A stretch of 64,000 nt of DNA from Ifrita kowaldi. Lineage: Eukaryota > Chordata > Aves > Passeriformes > Cinclosomatidae. The notes under the pieces were generated by a model, which was not told the DNA's origin, ran no database searches, and saw only the letters and a list, made by a program, of their open reading frames with translations. Positions 36,263 to 48,000 of this stretch are shown piece after piece (the first letter of the stretch is position 1; every line of letters begins with the position of its first letter). Position numbers and translations under genes: made by a program. The stretch lies in assembly GCA_013398055.1 (NCBI GenBank), contig VZRS01007535.1:186001-250000 (forward strand), read 5' to 3'.

Positions 36263-37257
36263 CAAAAAGGAAAAATAAATCACAATTAAATCTCTTGGGC
36301 TTCATCTTGAGAAACTCTGGCAAAACCCCCCCCCCACCAAACCCTGTGCTAAATTAGTTTGTTTGACACAGCAAAGGAGAAGCCTGACTGTTGTGGAAAA
36401 GTGAAAGGAGCTTAAATCTACGAAGTTTGGTGATAGCGTTTGCATAATGAAAATATGTATCAGAGGGCAAAGGTTTAAGACAAGAACATACTGGAATTAA
36501 TTCAGCATTGACCTGGTGGCACCCTCTGTTAATTCTTCACAGTCATGTCTCTGAGCATTGCAGGAGGGAAACATTCGCAAAGGCAGTGAGACCTGACAAT
36601 TCATTAAGTATTCTGGTTTTCTATCCCTCGTTTAAACATACAGCAGATCCACATTGTTAAATACTACTGCAGATCTGGCCTTACAAGCATTTAGGATTCA
36701 TTTTCAAGGTTCTTAAAATGCCATAAGTCTTTGATAGCCCATCAAACCAAATGTGTTGGGTCTTTTCCTTGAATAGAATGTAAGTGGGATAACCTTTTCT
36801 TACTCGTTAAAAGAAAAAAACCAATAAAAATAAGTGGGGAAGTTTGAATAAGCAGGTTCACATTCTTTGAGTTATTTTCTCTTGATGTACATTACTTGAT
36901 AACCTGCTGCACCCCAAATGGTAATTGCATTTGGAGTGAGGAGGAAAAAACACTTCCTCCCCTCAAGGGCTGCTGCCCCCATTCCTCTGGGTGCTGTGGT
37001 AGGAATGGTGTTGAGTCCACATTATACTCCTTATTCACTCAGCTATCAAGCTGAGTGAATTTTGGGCTGAAGATCAACATCCCCAGCACCTTGGGTGTCT
37101 CTGTGCTGGGTGTAGCCCCTTCCCTGGGAGCTTGGACCTGTGCGGGTTGGAGGCTTTGATATATTTCCTCTACACATCCTTCCTGCTCTTCATCTGGATC
37201 CCCGATACAGATATTTCTGTGCACCACGGAGCTGGGGTTTCTCCCTCCATTTATTTC
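36263..37257. other. Unique stretch with a perfect hairpin
   Basis: Single-copy DNA with a ten-base C run at 36326-36335 and the hairpin at 37033-37060. No gene recognised. Confidence 0.5.
37033..37060. repeat. Perfect 12-bp inverted repeat with 4-nt loop
   Basis: The left arm ATTCACTCAGCT (37033-37044) and right arm AGCTGAGTGAAT (37049-37060) are exact reverse complements around the loop ATCA. No T run follows that would make it a polymerase III end, and no CR1 boundary coincides with it. Confidence 0.95.
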
Positions 37258-37478
37258 AAAGATTCTTTGAATCAGTAGGTTGGGAAAGCTCTCTAAGGTC
37301 ATCGAGTCCAACCATGACCTCACCATCACCAAGTTCACCACTAAACCACGTTCCCAAGTGCCACGTCCACATGCCTTGAACATTTCCAGGGATAGTGATT
37401 CTCCCACTTCCCTGAACAGCCTGTTCCTACCCTTCCAGTGAAGAATTCTGAGACCGCTTCCTCTGCTTCTTGTCTGCT
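37258..37478 (-). mobile_element. CR1 LINE 3' fragment, antisense
   Basis: The plus strand shows GGTTGGGAAAGCTCTCTAAG, GTCATCGAGTCCAACCATGA, ACCACTAAACCACG, CCACTTCCCTGAACAGCCTG, CCAGTGAAGAATTC and CGCTTCCTCT. Compared with the usual arrangement, about 40 bp between the GTGAAGAA and CGCTTCCTCT blocks are missing, so there is an internal deletion. The 162-codon minus-strand frame at 37039-37527 runs through it and beyond its 3' end; it is not a gene. Confidence 0.88.
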
Positions 37479-39894
37479 CCTGTATTTCTTCCTGTATATA
37501 CTTAAGTCGGGTATTGAAACTTCTCATTTTGGCTCCTGACTCTGCAAAAACAAGTTGTGTTTTTTGTATTGTCCCTTGTGAAGGGTGATTGATAGCAGCA
37601 GGGTCATATTTATTATTTCATTGCTACTTTCCATAAATCTTACAGGTGATATTAATGTAATAATGTATAAACAGGCAATGAATTGACTTCGACTGCAAAA
37701 AAGAATAATTCTGAGATCATAACCAAAAATAGCTATGTTTTTAAAGCAAGCTCATAACAACCATGTTTCCCTTTTAGCATGCTGAATAATCCCATTATAT
37801 TAAACAAATTAGGTAAAAAATCATAAAAATAGAAGACAGAAGACATAATTATTGACTCCATTTGGCCTGAAGGAATAAAACTCTGTTTCAGCCAAACAAG
37901 ATAGCATCAAATTTTTTTTCCTTGCGTTTCATTACTTATGACTCATGTCTGGCCAATCCAATTATCATTCTAAATACTCCAACTGTTTTCAAAACTTATT
38001 TCTCATCACTTTAGATGACTTCCCCTGTACTATTTGCCGAAATCAAACAACTAGTAAATTAAAACAAGACGCGCTAGTAATGCATTGAGAAAGTTAGGAT
38101 TGAGAACCGTCCAGAAAAAAAAAAGGAAAAGATAAAATAAAGGAGAAAGTCCTGGAATCTGACTTAAAAACCAGGTGACAGCAACAGAATGTACTCTTCC
38201 TGCACAGAAGGCTTTGTTCCTTTTTAGGAAGAAGGAAATGAAAATATAATAGACTGAAAATGAATCCAGTAGCAAGTCATAAGATTTGAAGTTTTGGACA
38301 ATTGTTGAAAACCTACTATTTTAGATTGGTTTGAGGTATTTTGTAGCTACAGCTCTAAAGCCATCTTTGCAATTTTGGGTGTCTTTCCCTTGTAAGTGGA
38401 GGTGGAGGCGGTGGCACATGGAAGCAGGAGCTTTGGCAGCAGCACTCCTGAACTTTTCATCACAATCAATGTCCTAATCTTCCACTTCTTACAGATCTTT
38501 AGGACTCATGCAACCGTTTTCCAGATGTTTGGGTAGGAAGGGAAGGACATTTGGACTGCCATTAACCAAATCTCAGCTTCTCCAAATCCTCTGTGCCAGA
38601 AATCTGAGAGAGAAACCTGCAACTCATGTCAGGGCTACTCTGCTTTCTGCTGCTCAAAGCACTTTTCTAAAGAAACCTGTCAGCAAGCCCTTCAAAGATG
38701 AACACACTGATTGCAGGATTACAATTTAGTTACTTCTGTCTTACCTATTTGGGTTTTCTTTGCTTTTCCCCCTCCTATTTGTTTTTTACCCAACTCAGAG
38801 TTCAATGTATAAAATATTTTCTTTTTGTCTGTATGAAGAATTAGTGGGTTTTATTTCAGCTTTTGCCCCAAGGTAGAAAACTCTCAGCTGCTGTTTCCCA
38901 CAGTAAAAGCCCAGAGCAGTTAGCCACAATGAATATATGTAAAAAAAGTATGAATTGGTTGATTGCACAGGAAACAAGGTTCTGGTTCAGTGATGTGCAT
39001 CCTACAAATCCAGTGAAGGGTTGAAATTCTCAAAAGGAGCAGCATCTTCATGCAACAGCAGCACAGAGCCTCTGGTGATAACATAATTGAAGCTATTGTT
39101 TAGTCCCAAAATCTCCCAGGAACCTTTGCAAATTGTGAATAGAAAGTTTTTATTTGGATGCAGTTTTGAAGCCTTTTGAGGAGGGATGCAGAGGTGCTTG
39201 AGCTAGGTCCAGGCTTTCCCAGAATGCAGGCAGGATTACACCTAGACTTGCTTTTCCATCTTCTTTTATCCATCAGATTTTTTCTTTCCACAGAATAAGC
39301 TCTGCAGGATCTGGATTTACAGCTCCTTAGATCCCTTTGCAGTTCTTTGGATCCCTTTACAGCTGGTCTAGTTCTGAGGAAAACGCAAACCAAATTTGTC
39401 TGAATCCTGCAGAGCCTGTAACCAAATTATGACCCACTTTTTAAAATTAAAAACTATGCACGAGAACAGATATTGCAAGTAACTATCAGGTGAAAAATTC
39501 ATACCTAATTGCTTTACAGAAATTCATTTCTCTGATTCGGTCCCATCTCACGATACTTCTTTGAAACAGTATTTTGTGTAGCTACTGAGAATTGGAAGAA
39601 CTTCATGACATTTTCACCCTTGCTGTGAAATGGAAAACATTTTAGATGCATTGTAAACAGGAGAAAAACCCTTACAGAGTCCCACTCTGACACACTGTGA
39701 GTTTTATAATAACCAATTAGCTGGATGAGCTCATCAATGTAAAAATAATTGTGCCAAATGCGACAATGGCTCTGATTTCCCCTGGGTGTATTACCTGATT
39801 AACATCGATTTAGTATCCTGGGCCCTGTTGGATTAAATAAAGTTCTCACAAACACATCATATTTTAAGTAACTGCATTAACCCCCCAACTCAAC

Positions 39895-39895
<1 letters not shown>
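37479..39895. other. Unique non-coding stretch
   Basis: AT-rich single-copy DNA. The part at 39640-39850, with homeodomain-like TAATT motifs, is a possible regulatory element (see findings). No gene recognised. Confidence 0.5.
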
Positions 39896-39934
<39 letters not shown>

Positions 39935-39966
39935 AAAAAAAAAATAAAAAAAGAGGAAAAAAAAAA
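39896..39966. repeat. Long poly-A tract
   Basis: 38 uninterrupted As at 39896-39933, then A-rich sequence with single C, T and G interruptions to 39966. An AATAAA sits about 60 bases upstream at 39836-39841. No CR1 signature precedes it, and CR1 does not normally end in poly-A. Confidence 0.95.
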
Positions 39967-42123
39967 CCAAACCCCATGAGTCATGTCTTTTATTCATTAC
40001 TCTGAAAAGTTACAATCCAGGATTCTCATAAAGCCAAATGACATTTTGAGAGAAAATGTAAAATCTCATCGAAATCTTTTCCAGAAAGCTCTCTTGATAG
40101 CTCTGAATGCTACTCCACACTGACTTTGTGCTCCACTTGGCACCACAAGGAAATTAAATATATTATTTACCCACCTCATACAAGACAGTACTCCTGCAGA
40201 AAGAGCTGCAAAAGAATAAACAGCAAATTTAGCAGCACAAAACTGGCAAAGAGTGAAATCTGACTATTCATGCAAAGAGACAGCCTTCTAAGTGACACAA
40301 ATCACTGTGGAAGGAACATTTCTTAATTGAAAGACAAGGACAGATTTAAAGTTCTTGTTTTCTAAAAATTATTACTTTCCCTACAGTTCAAATAGTGTAG
40401 CAGCCAGAAGCTTCTTGGGAAGGTCCTCAAACATTAATAAACACATTTTCAGTGATAACAGCTCTAAGTGCTTTCATTTGGCAATGATCACAGACATTCC
40501 CTCTGAGAATGAAGTCCAAATAAGATCAAAGAGGAAAACTCTGCTGGGGAGAGGTGTGACACAGCAACACCAGTGTTAGTCCTCAGCTCCTGGTGCTCCT
40601 CTTTGCCTATTAATTCTTGAAAACTTGGGACTAACAAGCGGGTGGTTGTTAGGAGCAAACCTGGTGGAAATCTCCTCCACATTTGCACCAACTCTGTCCT
40701 GCTCATTCTGTGATCAGAGTAAATCCCTCACCCTCCTGCAGTGCAGAGCTGTAACCCGGTTAGCTTGTCTCTCCTGAAATACTCTGCTTTTCTCTTGAAA
40801 GCTCCTCTGTTTTTTCCAAAATATCCTTTTTGTATTGTGAGTTCTCAGAACCCCTCTAAAAAACAGATCCCCAGTGAAAAACGAACAAGCTGTTGTTCTG
40901 CTAATTAATATCTCAGAAGTTTAAAGTTTAGTCTTCCTGACCAGGGCTCTAACAGGTTATTGCATGCTCTTGCCTCTGAAACGAGAAAGAAACATCTCAA
41001 CTTCCAGTATATTTGTGGGTGTTTATTTAAACCAAATTATTCACAAAGGCTTTATGATGTGGTGGATAGCAGACAGGCTATGGTCTACTGATTTTTTTTT
41101 TTTTAAATTTTAATAAGGAAAGATTAAATCCTGTAGGTCAGAAAAGAATGAGCAATATCCTTCCCTCTATGGCACTCTGCATTATCTGAATGCATTTTCT
41201 CTCTGGGAACATGCTAATCTACTTTTAATTAATTTTTTTACCCCAGAAACATGGGTGTTTTGAAAGAAATCTGTGCCCAAAGTCTTAAGTTTGGGTGACT
41301 CATGTTAGCTACAAAAATATCTGTACTTTATGGTGGCTTTATGAACCAATAATCTCTGCTCAGCATTCAAATTTAACTCATATATTTGCTAGGCTGAGGG
41401 CCTTTTTGACCGACACTAAGTTAAAAATCAAATCTCCGTAATGCTTAAACACCTATATTAAGAAGCTTAGCTGAAGTTTATATAACCTTTAGATTGCTGC
41501 AGTGTCTTAAAAATCTGTTTAAAGGAAGCCTTTTGGATTATCTCTTGATTATAATATATTTAGGGATTTTTTTTGCCTTTTTTTTATTCTCTCTACATTT
41601 TAAAGCTGCAGATAAAAGCAGAGTATTACTTTTTCATATCCTGCTTTAAAACAAGTAGAGGGCAGTTGGTGAATTGTTGAAAACTGTGTTGCAGAGTGCA
41701 AGATGTTATGATCATTTTCCTTAACTACTAAGCAGGATAAAACACTACCTTCACATTTTCTGTGGATGTTTATGGCAACAAGTAGTAGAGTACTTAAATC
41801 TTTAGTGCTTTGTGCTTCAGTGATCACCAGCAAACTGCAACAGCAGCAGATAATAATAAGGGAAATGTCGATGGGCAGTTGATTGTCTTGATCAGTGCAT
41901 GTAGAAAAGAGACCTGTACAAAAACTCTTCCTGCAATTGCAGAAATGGCCACGTAACACAACTCTTTCTACATATTTATTATATTTAGGGAGTGATTTGG
42001 GCAGATTTTTAGATAATAACAATGAATCTCGCATGAGTGGGACTGGAGACCCAGCTGTTAGTGAGACCTGAGCAAAGATCCCTAAACACAGATCCCAATA
42101 AAATGCAACTGGTGCCTGAAGTG
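39967..42123. other. Unique non-coding stretch
   Basis: Single-copy DNA with a poly-T/A patch near 41092-41106. It contains most of the window's longest open frame (41600-42193, minus, 197 codons). That frame starts inside the adjacent LTR, has no recognised domain, and is rejected as a gene. Confidence 0.5.
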
Positions 42124-42549
42124 GCCACCTAAAAACAGCGACAAGACAGGAGTAAGGGAATAAAAGGTAGATATTTATTTGAAAGGCCTTCAAAGGTACA
42201 CCCTGGGGAGCCAGAGGCTACTCTCAAAATGGATCCTGAGATGGACGCCAGGTCAGGAGTTTTTCACAGTTTTATAGGTTTGGTTCATTTGCATACCAGG
42301 GTTAATTCTCCAATTAAAGCTTCAGTTAATGATGTAATTTCCTTAAGCTTGCCCTCTATTCAGAGGCTTTTGGTTTATACTTTTTGGGCCTAGGACTGTC
42401 TGGGTGTCCTTGGAGAGGAGGCCCAGAGAGGCTTCGTTATGTCTGCCCAGCATGAGTGAGCAGAAATTAACAGGCTACAAGAAACTTCAGGGTTACCCAC
42501 TAGGCAGCACAGGATTTGAAAAATATGAAAGTTAAAACCTAAGGCATCA
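42124..42549 (-). mobile_element. Solo LTR, ERVL-like
   Basis: On the minus strand it begins TGATGCCTTAGGTTTTAAC and has CCTATAAAAC as a TATA region. An AATAAA follows at CAAATAAATATCTACC, then a pyrimidine-rich R/U5-like end near AGGTGGCCA. The order of start, TATA, polyadenylation signal and end is that of an LTR of about 425 bp. No second LTR, primer-binding site or retroviral gene lies beside it, so it is a solo LTR. The exact end and the target duplication cannot be fixed by eye. The family assignment is from memory of avian LTRs. Confidence 0.65.
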
Positions 42550-42653
42550 CAAGTGGGTTTTAAAGTGGATTTTAATTTTGAAGTGAATTTCATCCCAGTA
42601 AAATCCAGGTGGGTTTTCAGCAGACACAGAATGTGAGTGCCTGTGCAACAAAC
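42550..42653. other. Short spacer between LTR and CR1
   Basis: About 100 bp of unassigned DNA between the start of the minus-strand LTR and the 3' end of an antisense CR1. Confidence 0.4.
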
Positions 42654-42772
42654 AGAATTATAGAACCATTTAGTTAGGAAAAGACCTCCAGAATCATCGA
42701 GTCCAGCCTTTAACCAATCCCCACCTTGTCAACTAAACCAGAGCACTGAGTGCCATGTCCAGGTGTTAAGAA
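42654..42772 (-). mobile_element. CR1 LINE 3' fragment, antisense
   Basis: The plus strand reads GAATTATAGAACCATTTAG, TAGGAAAAGACCTCCAGAAT, ATCGAGTCCAGCC and CTAAACCAGAGCACTGAGTG, the reverse complement of a CR1 3' end of the GACCTC...ATCGAGTCCAACC subfamily. It is old, with several substitutions. Confidence 0.82.
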
Positions 42773-43213
42773 GAATAGCACTATAAACCTCATGATAACA
42801 CAGTCAATTGATCTGCTTTTAGGTAGGTGGGGTAAATCTGGGGCAAAAAACCCTGAAAGATCTGTTTCTTACATAATAGTCTAAAATACAAGTTACTGCA
42901 CTTTTCTTTCTCAATTTTGCATGACTGCTTAGGAACTCCATATAAATTTCCTTCTAGGCAGCGAGGGCAACAAAGCATAAAGGCAATCTTTTTTTTTTAA
43001 GAGTCTTTCAAAATATTAACAAACTTGGGATAGGCAGTTCTAAGGCAGAGAAAGATTTTCCTGTGTGAAATAATGTTTACAATAATCAAAACATCTGAAA
43101 TTAAGGCAGGTACCAGGCTTGAGTCAAACCAAGTCTCATGCTGTGTAAAATGACCCCCACATGGCACATATTTGTTTTATATTTATTGCAAAGCTTTTAT
43201 GCTGCAAGAAACA
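42773..43213. other. Unique spacer
   Basis: Nothing recognised. Confidence 0.45.
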
Positions 43214-43265
43214 TTTTTCTTTATTTATTTTTTTTGTTTTTCTTCTTCTTCTTTTTTTTTTTTTT
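43214..43265. repeat. T-rich low-complexity tract
   Basis: Runs of T with TTC triplets (CTTCTTCTTC) and single A and G interruptions, followed by another T-rich patch up to about 43322. It generates lysine/arginine-rich and phenylalanine-rich spurious frames on the two strands. Confidence 0.9.
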
Positions 43266-45025
43266 AATTTTTGGCCCCTTCCTTTGATTACACCTTTTTC
43301 TTTTTTTATTATTCCTTTTTTTAAAAAAACACATGATTTTGTATTAGTACTAATATCAGACTGGGCCATTCTATCACATAGGTTTGTCAGCGTGGTCTAA
43401 ACCACACCAAAACCTACCCCTGTAGCATTTAAAAATATCCATCAACATCATTTTGCTTTTTGGGATGTTGTAACTCAACACTGACAATTGAACTTTTTGT
43501 CCAGGTAGAGGTGTGTTTTTAAAGGAACGGGGATTATTTATCTCCACAGGATGCTTTAATTCAGCACAAATTGAGTCTGATGTTATTATTTGGGGATCAG
43601 GTGAGAAGAAATCCAGTTGTGAAGGCATGAAAAAGTCTTCATTATCAGGATTGTGTGAGTCATCCCTCTGCAAGTGCTTCATGCATTCCCTTCACCGTAG
43701 GTTTTTAATTGGTAAGATCCTCCCCTGCCTAATGACGGTAAATACTGGGTGTTATTTCTGTTTTCTCAGCCTCCTGAGCTAAACCTATCATCAAGGTCTT
43801 AATTACTTCCCATCCAAGCAATATCTGCCGTTTATCAGCATGATTAAAGCTTTTCTCCTTGAGCCCACCTGCTAATTTTTGCTGTTAAATAAACCCCCGA
43901 GGAGCAGGAATATGCCAGCTTGTGGCAAGGAAAGAGAGATGCTGGGGTTTTTTGACTGTTGTACTAAAAAGTCACTGGGAAAAACGTAAACCAACCCCTG
44001 GCAGCAGCATCTCAGCATCCCCTGAGAGTTGGGGTTTTCAGGGATTGCCATACACAGTCTCAGGTCTTGGACTTGGTGCATCGCAGTTTCTTTTTATTTA
44101 TTTTGCACACCCAGGTTGTTGAATCCCTCTCTGGAGTCCAACCTGCAGGTTACAGATTTTTCAGGACTGAATGTAGGTTTCCCATTTCCAAGGGACTCTA
44201 AATTCTGTCATATTGTCTAAAAAGCAAGCCCAGCCCCTGTCCTGAAAAACCACAATGACCACCACCTGAGCTTGAGTGGATCATTGAACCAGAGGGATTC
44301 TGCACATGGAATTCCACTGAAGAGTTGGGATTTAGCCACTGCTAGGATTAGATGAAATTGCTTTAATTTTTATCCCTGATTTTTTGGACGTGGGATAAGT
44401 CATCTGAGAAGCTGAACCTAATATTCCTCCTTGGGAATTAGAATCCATTTTTTTTAGTCACAATCCCAAGGAAGCCCCATTGTAAGACAGGAATCCCACT
44501 GTACCTGGTCAAAGCAAGAACAAGGAGGCCCTGCCACCAGCAACACCAGGACTTTATCAACACCATCTTCTGCTGTAAGAAAAAGCTAAAAAAACCCAAT
44601 TCCAAAGACCCTTAAGGAGTAGAGAATTATTTTGCTTTTACATATTAACTTCCAAGGTAGTTCCATAAGCAGATAGAAGATTCTTCCAAACTATGAAATA
44701 AGCAGAGTGCTCTCATATTTTAATAATATCTGATTGCTTCTCATTCAAGCTGTGACATAATAGAGAAATTAATTAAACCAAATGTCACTGTAGTCATATC
44801 TATAATGAATTTCAGTGACCTAAAACACTCCAAAAATTGACACAAGAGCACAAGAAATTGTATTAAAAGGCTATGGCATTTACTAGGCACTTGATAAAGG
44901 GTAATGATATAAATCACACCAACAGCTTTAGGTACTTGAAATAACCATTTATTTATACATTGCTTTACTGTCTGGGGACCCTGGCTGGGACTGTGCCCTT
45001 CTGGATGTGCTGTGCTGTGCAGAGG
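43266..45025. other. Unique non-coding stretch
   Basis: Single-copy DNA. The part at 44695-44835 is AT-rich with TTAATTAA and looks like a candidate conserved element (see findings). No gene recognised. Confidence 0.5.
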
Positions 45026-45075
45026 CCTCCTCTCTTCCCCTCTCCTCCCCTCCCATCTCCTCTTCTCTCCTTCTC
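45026..45075. repeat. Polypyrimidine tract
   Basis: 50 bases of C and T with a single A at 45055. The opposite strand is a polypurine strand, a composition able to form non-B DNA. Confidence 0.92.
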
Positions 45076-48000
45076 ACACAATTCCAAGATCAGATGTTAA
45101 TTAATAACCTTATTCTATGATAATCTAAGGATTTATCGCAAAAGAAATCAAGCCACAGTTGTGATATAACATTGATTTCCCTTGCAGCTGCAGACTTGGG
45201 TGTTCCCTGTGTTTTACTTCTTTTTCTGGAGGGGGGTTAAGTGCCCAGAGTAACCACAGAGGTCAGTTACCCAGATTTGCCCTATTTAACATATTAAATA
45301 TGGGTATTAAACGTCATCCAGTCATTATCTCCTTTCTGAAAGCAAACAGCTCTCTGCCAGCTCCTCCCTGCTGGATAACAGTGGAGAGAAACCAAGACAG
45401 CCTGAGGCTCTGGTGGGGAGTCTCAGTGTCCTCTGCCCATGTCTGATCTGAGAAAGGCCCTTTTGGACAACATTTGTTTTCAGCATCTCCAGCTGGCATC
45501 TGCTCTGCTCTCCTGATGGCACAAAGCAAAGTAAATCGGTCACATTCAATATTTTCCCACTGAGCACATCCGAAATGTTAACAAAATCTGCTAGTTTGGC
45601 TAATTTGGCAAATTTACTGGAGGATTCTTGCTCTCCTTGCCCTTTCCTGTCTAATTATTCATACACTCCTTTGTGTTTATCACCTCTGCAAGGCAGCTTT
45701 TGGAGAGCAGGGGCTTCTCCTGTGTCTGGGAGGTTTGTTTGGTACAATGCACCTCAGCACGTTGCTTGTGTTCCTTCTTGCATTACTCAGCAATTCCTGA
45801 TACCAATTCATACTAAAAGATTTGATCTTTTCTTGCTATTAAACAAATAACATGGAGCAACCTTAGCACAGCCTTTCACAGCCCTCCTGGTTTATACCCA
45901 CTTGTTTACAGCTCTACAAACTTCAGCTAAACTCCATCTGGCTGCTTTAGAAGGCCTAAAAATGAGGTATAAAAATACCTAAGCACCCTACACAAATTAT
46001 CATAACCGAAGCACATATGGCAATTGTAAAAACAGAAATGTAAAGGGTTCAAGGCAGACAACTCAGGAAAAAACTACAGAAAATATTTAGAGTTCTTTTG
46101 GAGAAAGTTCTTAAAAAATGTAGTTGGTCTCCTTGAGACGAACTGTAATGAAAATTTAGTTTCCTGCTTAGGGTAAGGTAGAAAAGTCCGTTAACCTTAT
46201 AACCCATCCTGATTAAAATAACCTCCAGTTATATCTCTTTGGTTAGTACAGAACAACACACACTTCATAGAATTAGCAGAAATTCTCTTTTCCAGCCTAA
46301 ACTTATCCAGGTTGGTTATACTCAATTGATCTCTCCAAATTGTCCTTGAATTATCAAGTACAAGGCTTTCAGAGGCAGGACACTGCAGCTGCACTTGGGA
46401 CTGTGAAAGTCAGTTTGAGTCAACATGAGAGGAGAGGAAGTCAGAGAATGAGCTGGAATGGAAATGCCGAGTGGAAAAAAAGTGGATCTTATTTTCCTTT
46501 CAAATCACTCAACTCGGAGAGTGACAGGAAAAGTTTCACGCTAAAAACCCTTTTGTTTTCTGGAAGTTTTCAGCATCTAACAGTCCTGGGTTACAGTGGA
46601 AATTCTCTTGCTTCTTTTAGCTGTGCTGTAATTTCCATGAGAGGCAGACAGCTTAGCAATAATACTTACCATGTCATGCAGTGCTTCAAAGCCTTGCACA
46701 AATACTGAGGAACACTTCGGAAGATTTGGAAGAAAAATCATAGTTAAACACAGCTGCATCTTAGTTAATATTTTTAAACTACTTTTATTTACAAGAGACA
46801 TGCAATTAAAGGTGGGAGGAGAGGATTCTGCTCTCTCTTCAGGGTACAGTTGTCAGTCAAACCATTTTTAGACCTTGGTCTGAGGCTGTGTCTACACATA
46901 ACACTTCAGATTGACAGGCAAGTTCCATCTCCGTGGATGTAACAACCTATTTTTGAATAATAATGTGGGTTTTGATTGGCAACTCAACAATGGCAGAACT
47001 CAGCCATCCATGTACCCTTTTTATACCTGATTATCTGCTGCTGTACCACTCCCCTGTCATGCACATCCTTGCTGTCAATAAAAATGGGTCTGGTGTTCAG
47101 CTGTACACAGCCAGCACAGCCTGGAGGATCTGAACATCAAAACAAGAACATTAAAACCCAACAGAAAGTAGGATACTTTAAAATTTAATACTCTGACTGC
47201 ATCCTGAGCAGTATGACTGGTGTTTCCAGGTCCTTTACAAATATATCTTCGGCACTTTAACTCTGGCATTGAGTATAATTTCAAGGATGGCACAAGAAAA
47301 GCCCAGACAGAGATAGGAGTGAGGGAGTTTGAAATGCTCAGTAATGGCCCAGTTCAGTGTGTCTTGCACTCACATCACCTTTGTACATTGGATGCAACAT
47401 TTTGGATGACTCTGAACCTGAAGAGCCCCGAGTTCCACACTGTGACCTTGAATTCTTCATTTCCTCAAAACAAAATGTTGCTGTGATTTACCAGGCAGCT
47501 TCTTCTCATGTTTTGTATAGCTTAGAGAAGTCAAGCCAGTGGTGTGTGTCTGTTCTACCACGGACAGAACATCTTCTTTCTTCATTTAACAGGTCCTGGT
47601 TCATATTGTGGTAATAGAGGTGCTTTCATGCATTTTGAAAAGCACTTTGTCAAATATTAGGCTTTTTCAGGTGTCAGTGCTGCAATTCACTTACTCATGG
47701 CTTTTAATGGTAGCTGAGTAGAGTTCTCCTGGCTTGGAATTTGGTTTTCTGGTACAAGTTATTCTTATGAACTTCCCTCAGTTTCAATAGCGAGAGAGGC
47801 AGAATTGCAAACTAATTCATCCCATCCATCTCAACCAGCTTCCGTGGAGGGATGGTTTGCCCCTGTGTCTCTGGATATTGAGCAACAGCATCCTGCATGT
47901 GCACTTTGTGCATTTTTCTTCTTCAGTGTCATGAGCTGTTGATGACAAGATGATATTTTGAAACCAAGAACTTAGTGATCTCAACCCTGCTTTAAAACAC

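Noticed and set aside
37039..37527. 162-codon minus-strand frame
   Set aside because: It crosses an antisense CR1 3' untranslated fragment that carries an internal deletion, and continues past the CR1 end. No known protein segment is present.
41600..42193. Longest open frame, 197 codons on the minus strand
   Set aside because: It begins inside a solo LTR, ends in single-copy AT-rich DNA, and shows no domain, signal peptide or family resemblance. A frame of this length is expected by chance in 64 kb read in six frames.
43136..43400. Lysine/arginine-rich and phenylalanine-rich frames on opposite strands
   Set aside because: Both are direct translations of the T-rich low-complexity tract at 43214-43265.
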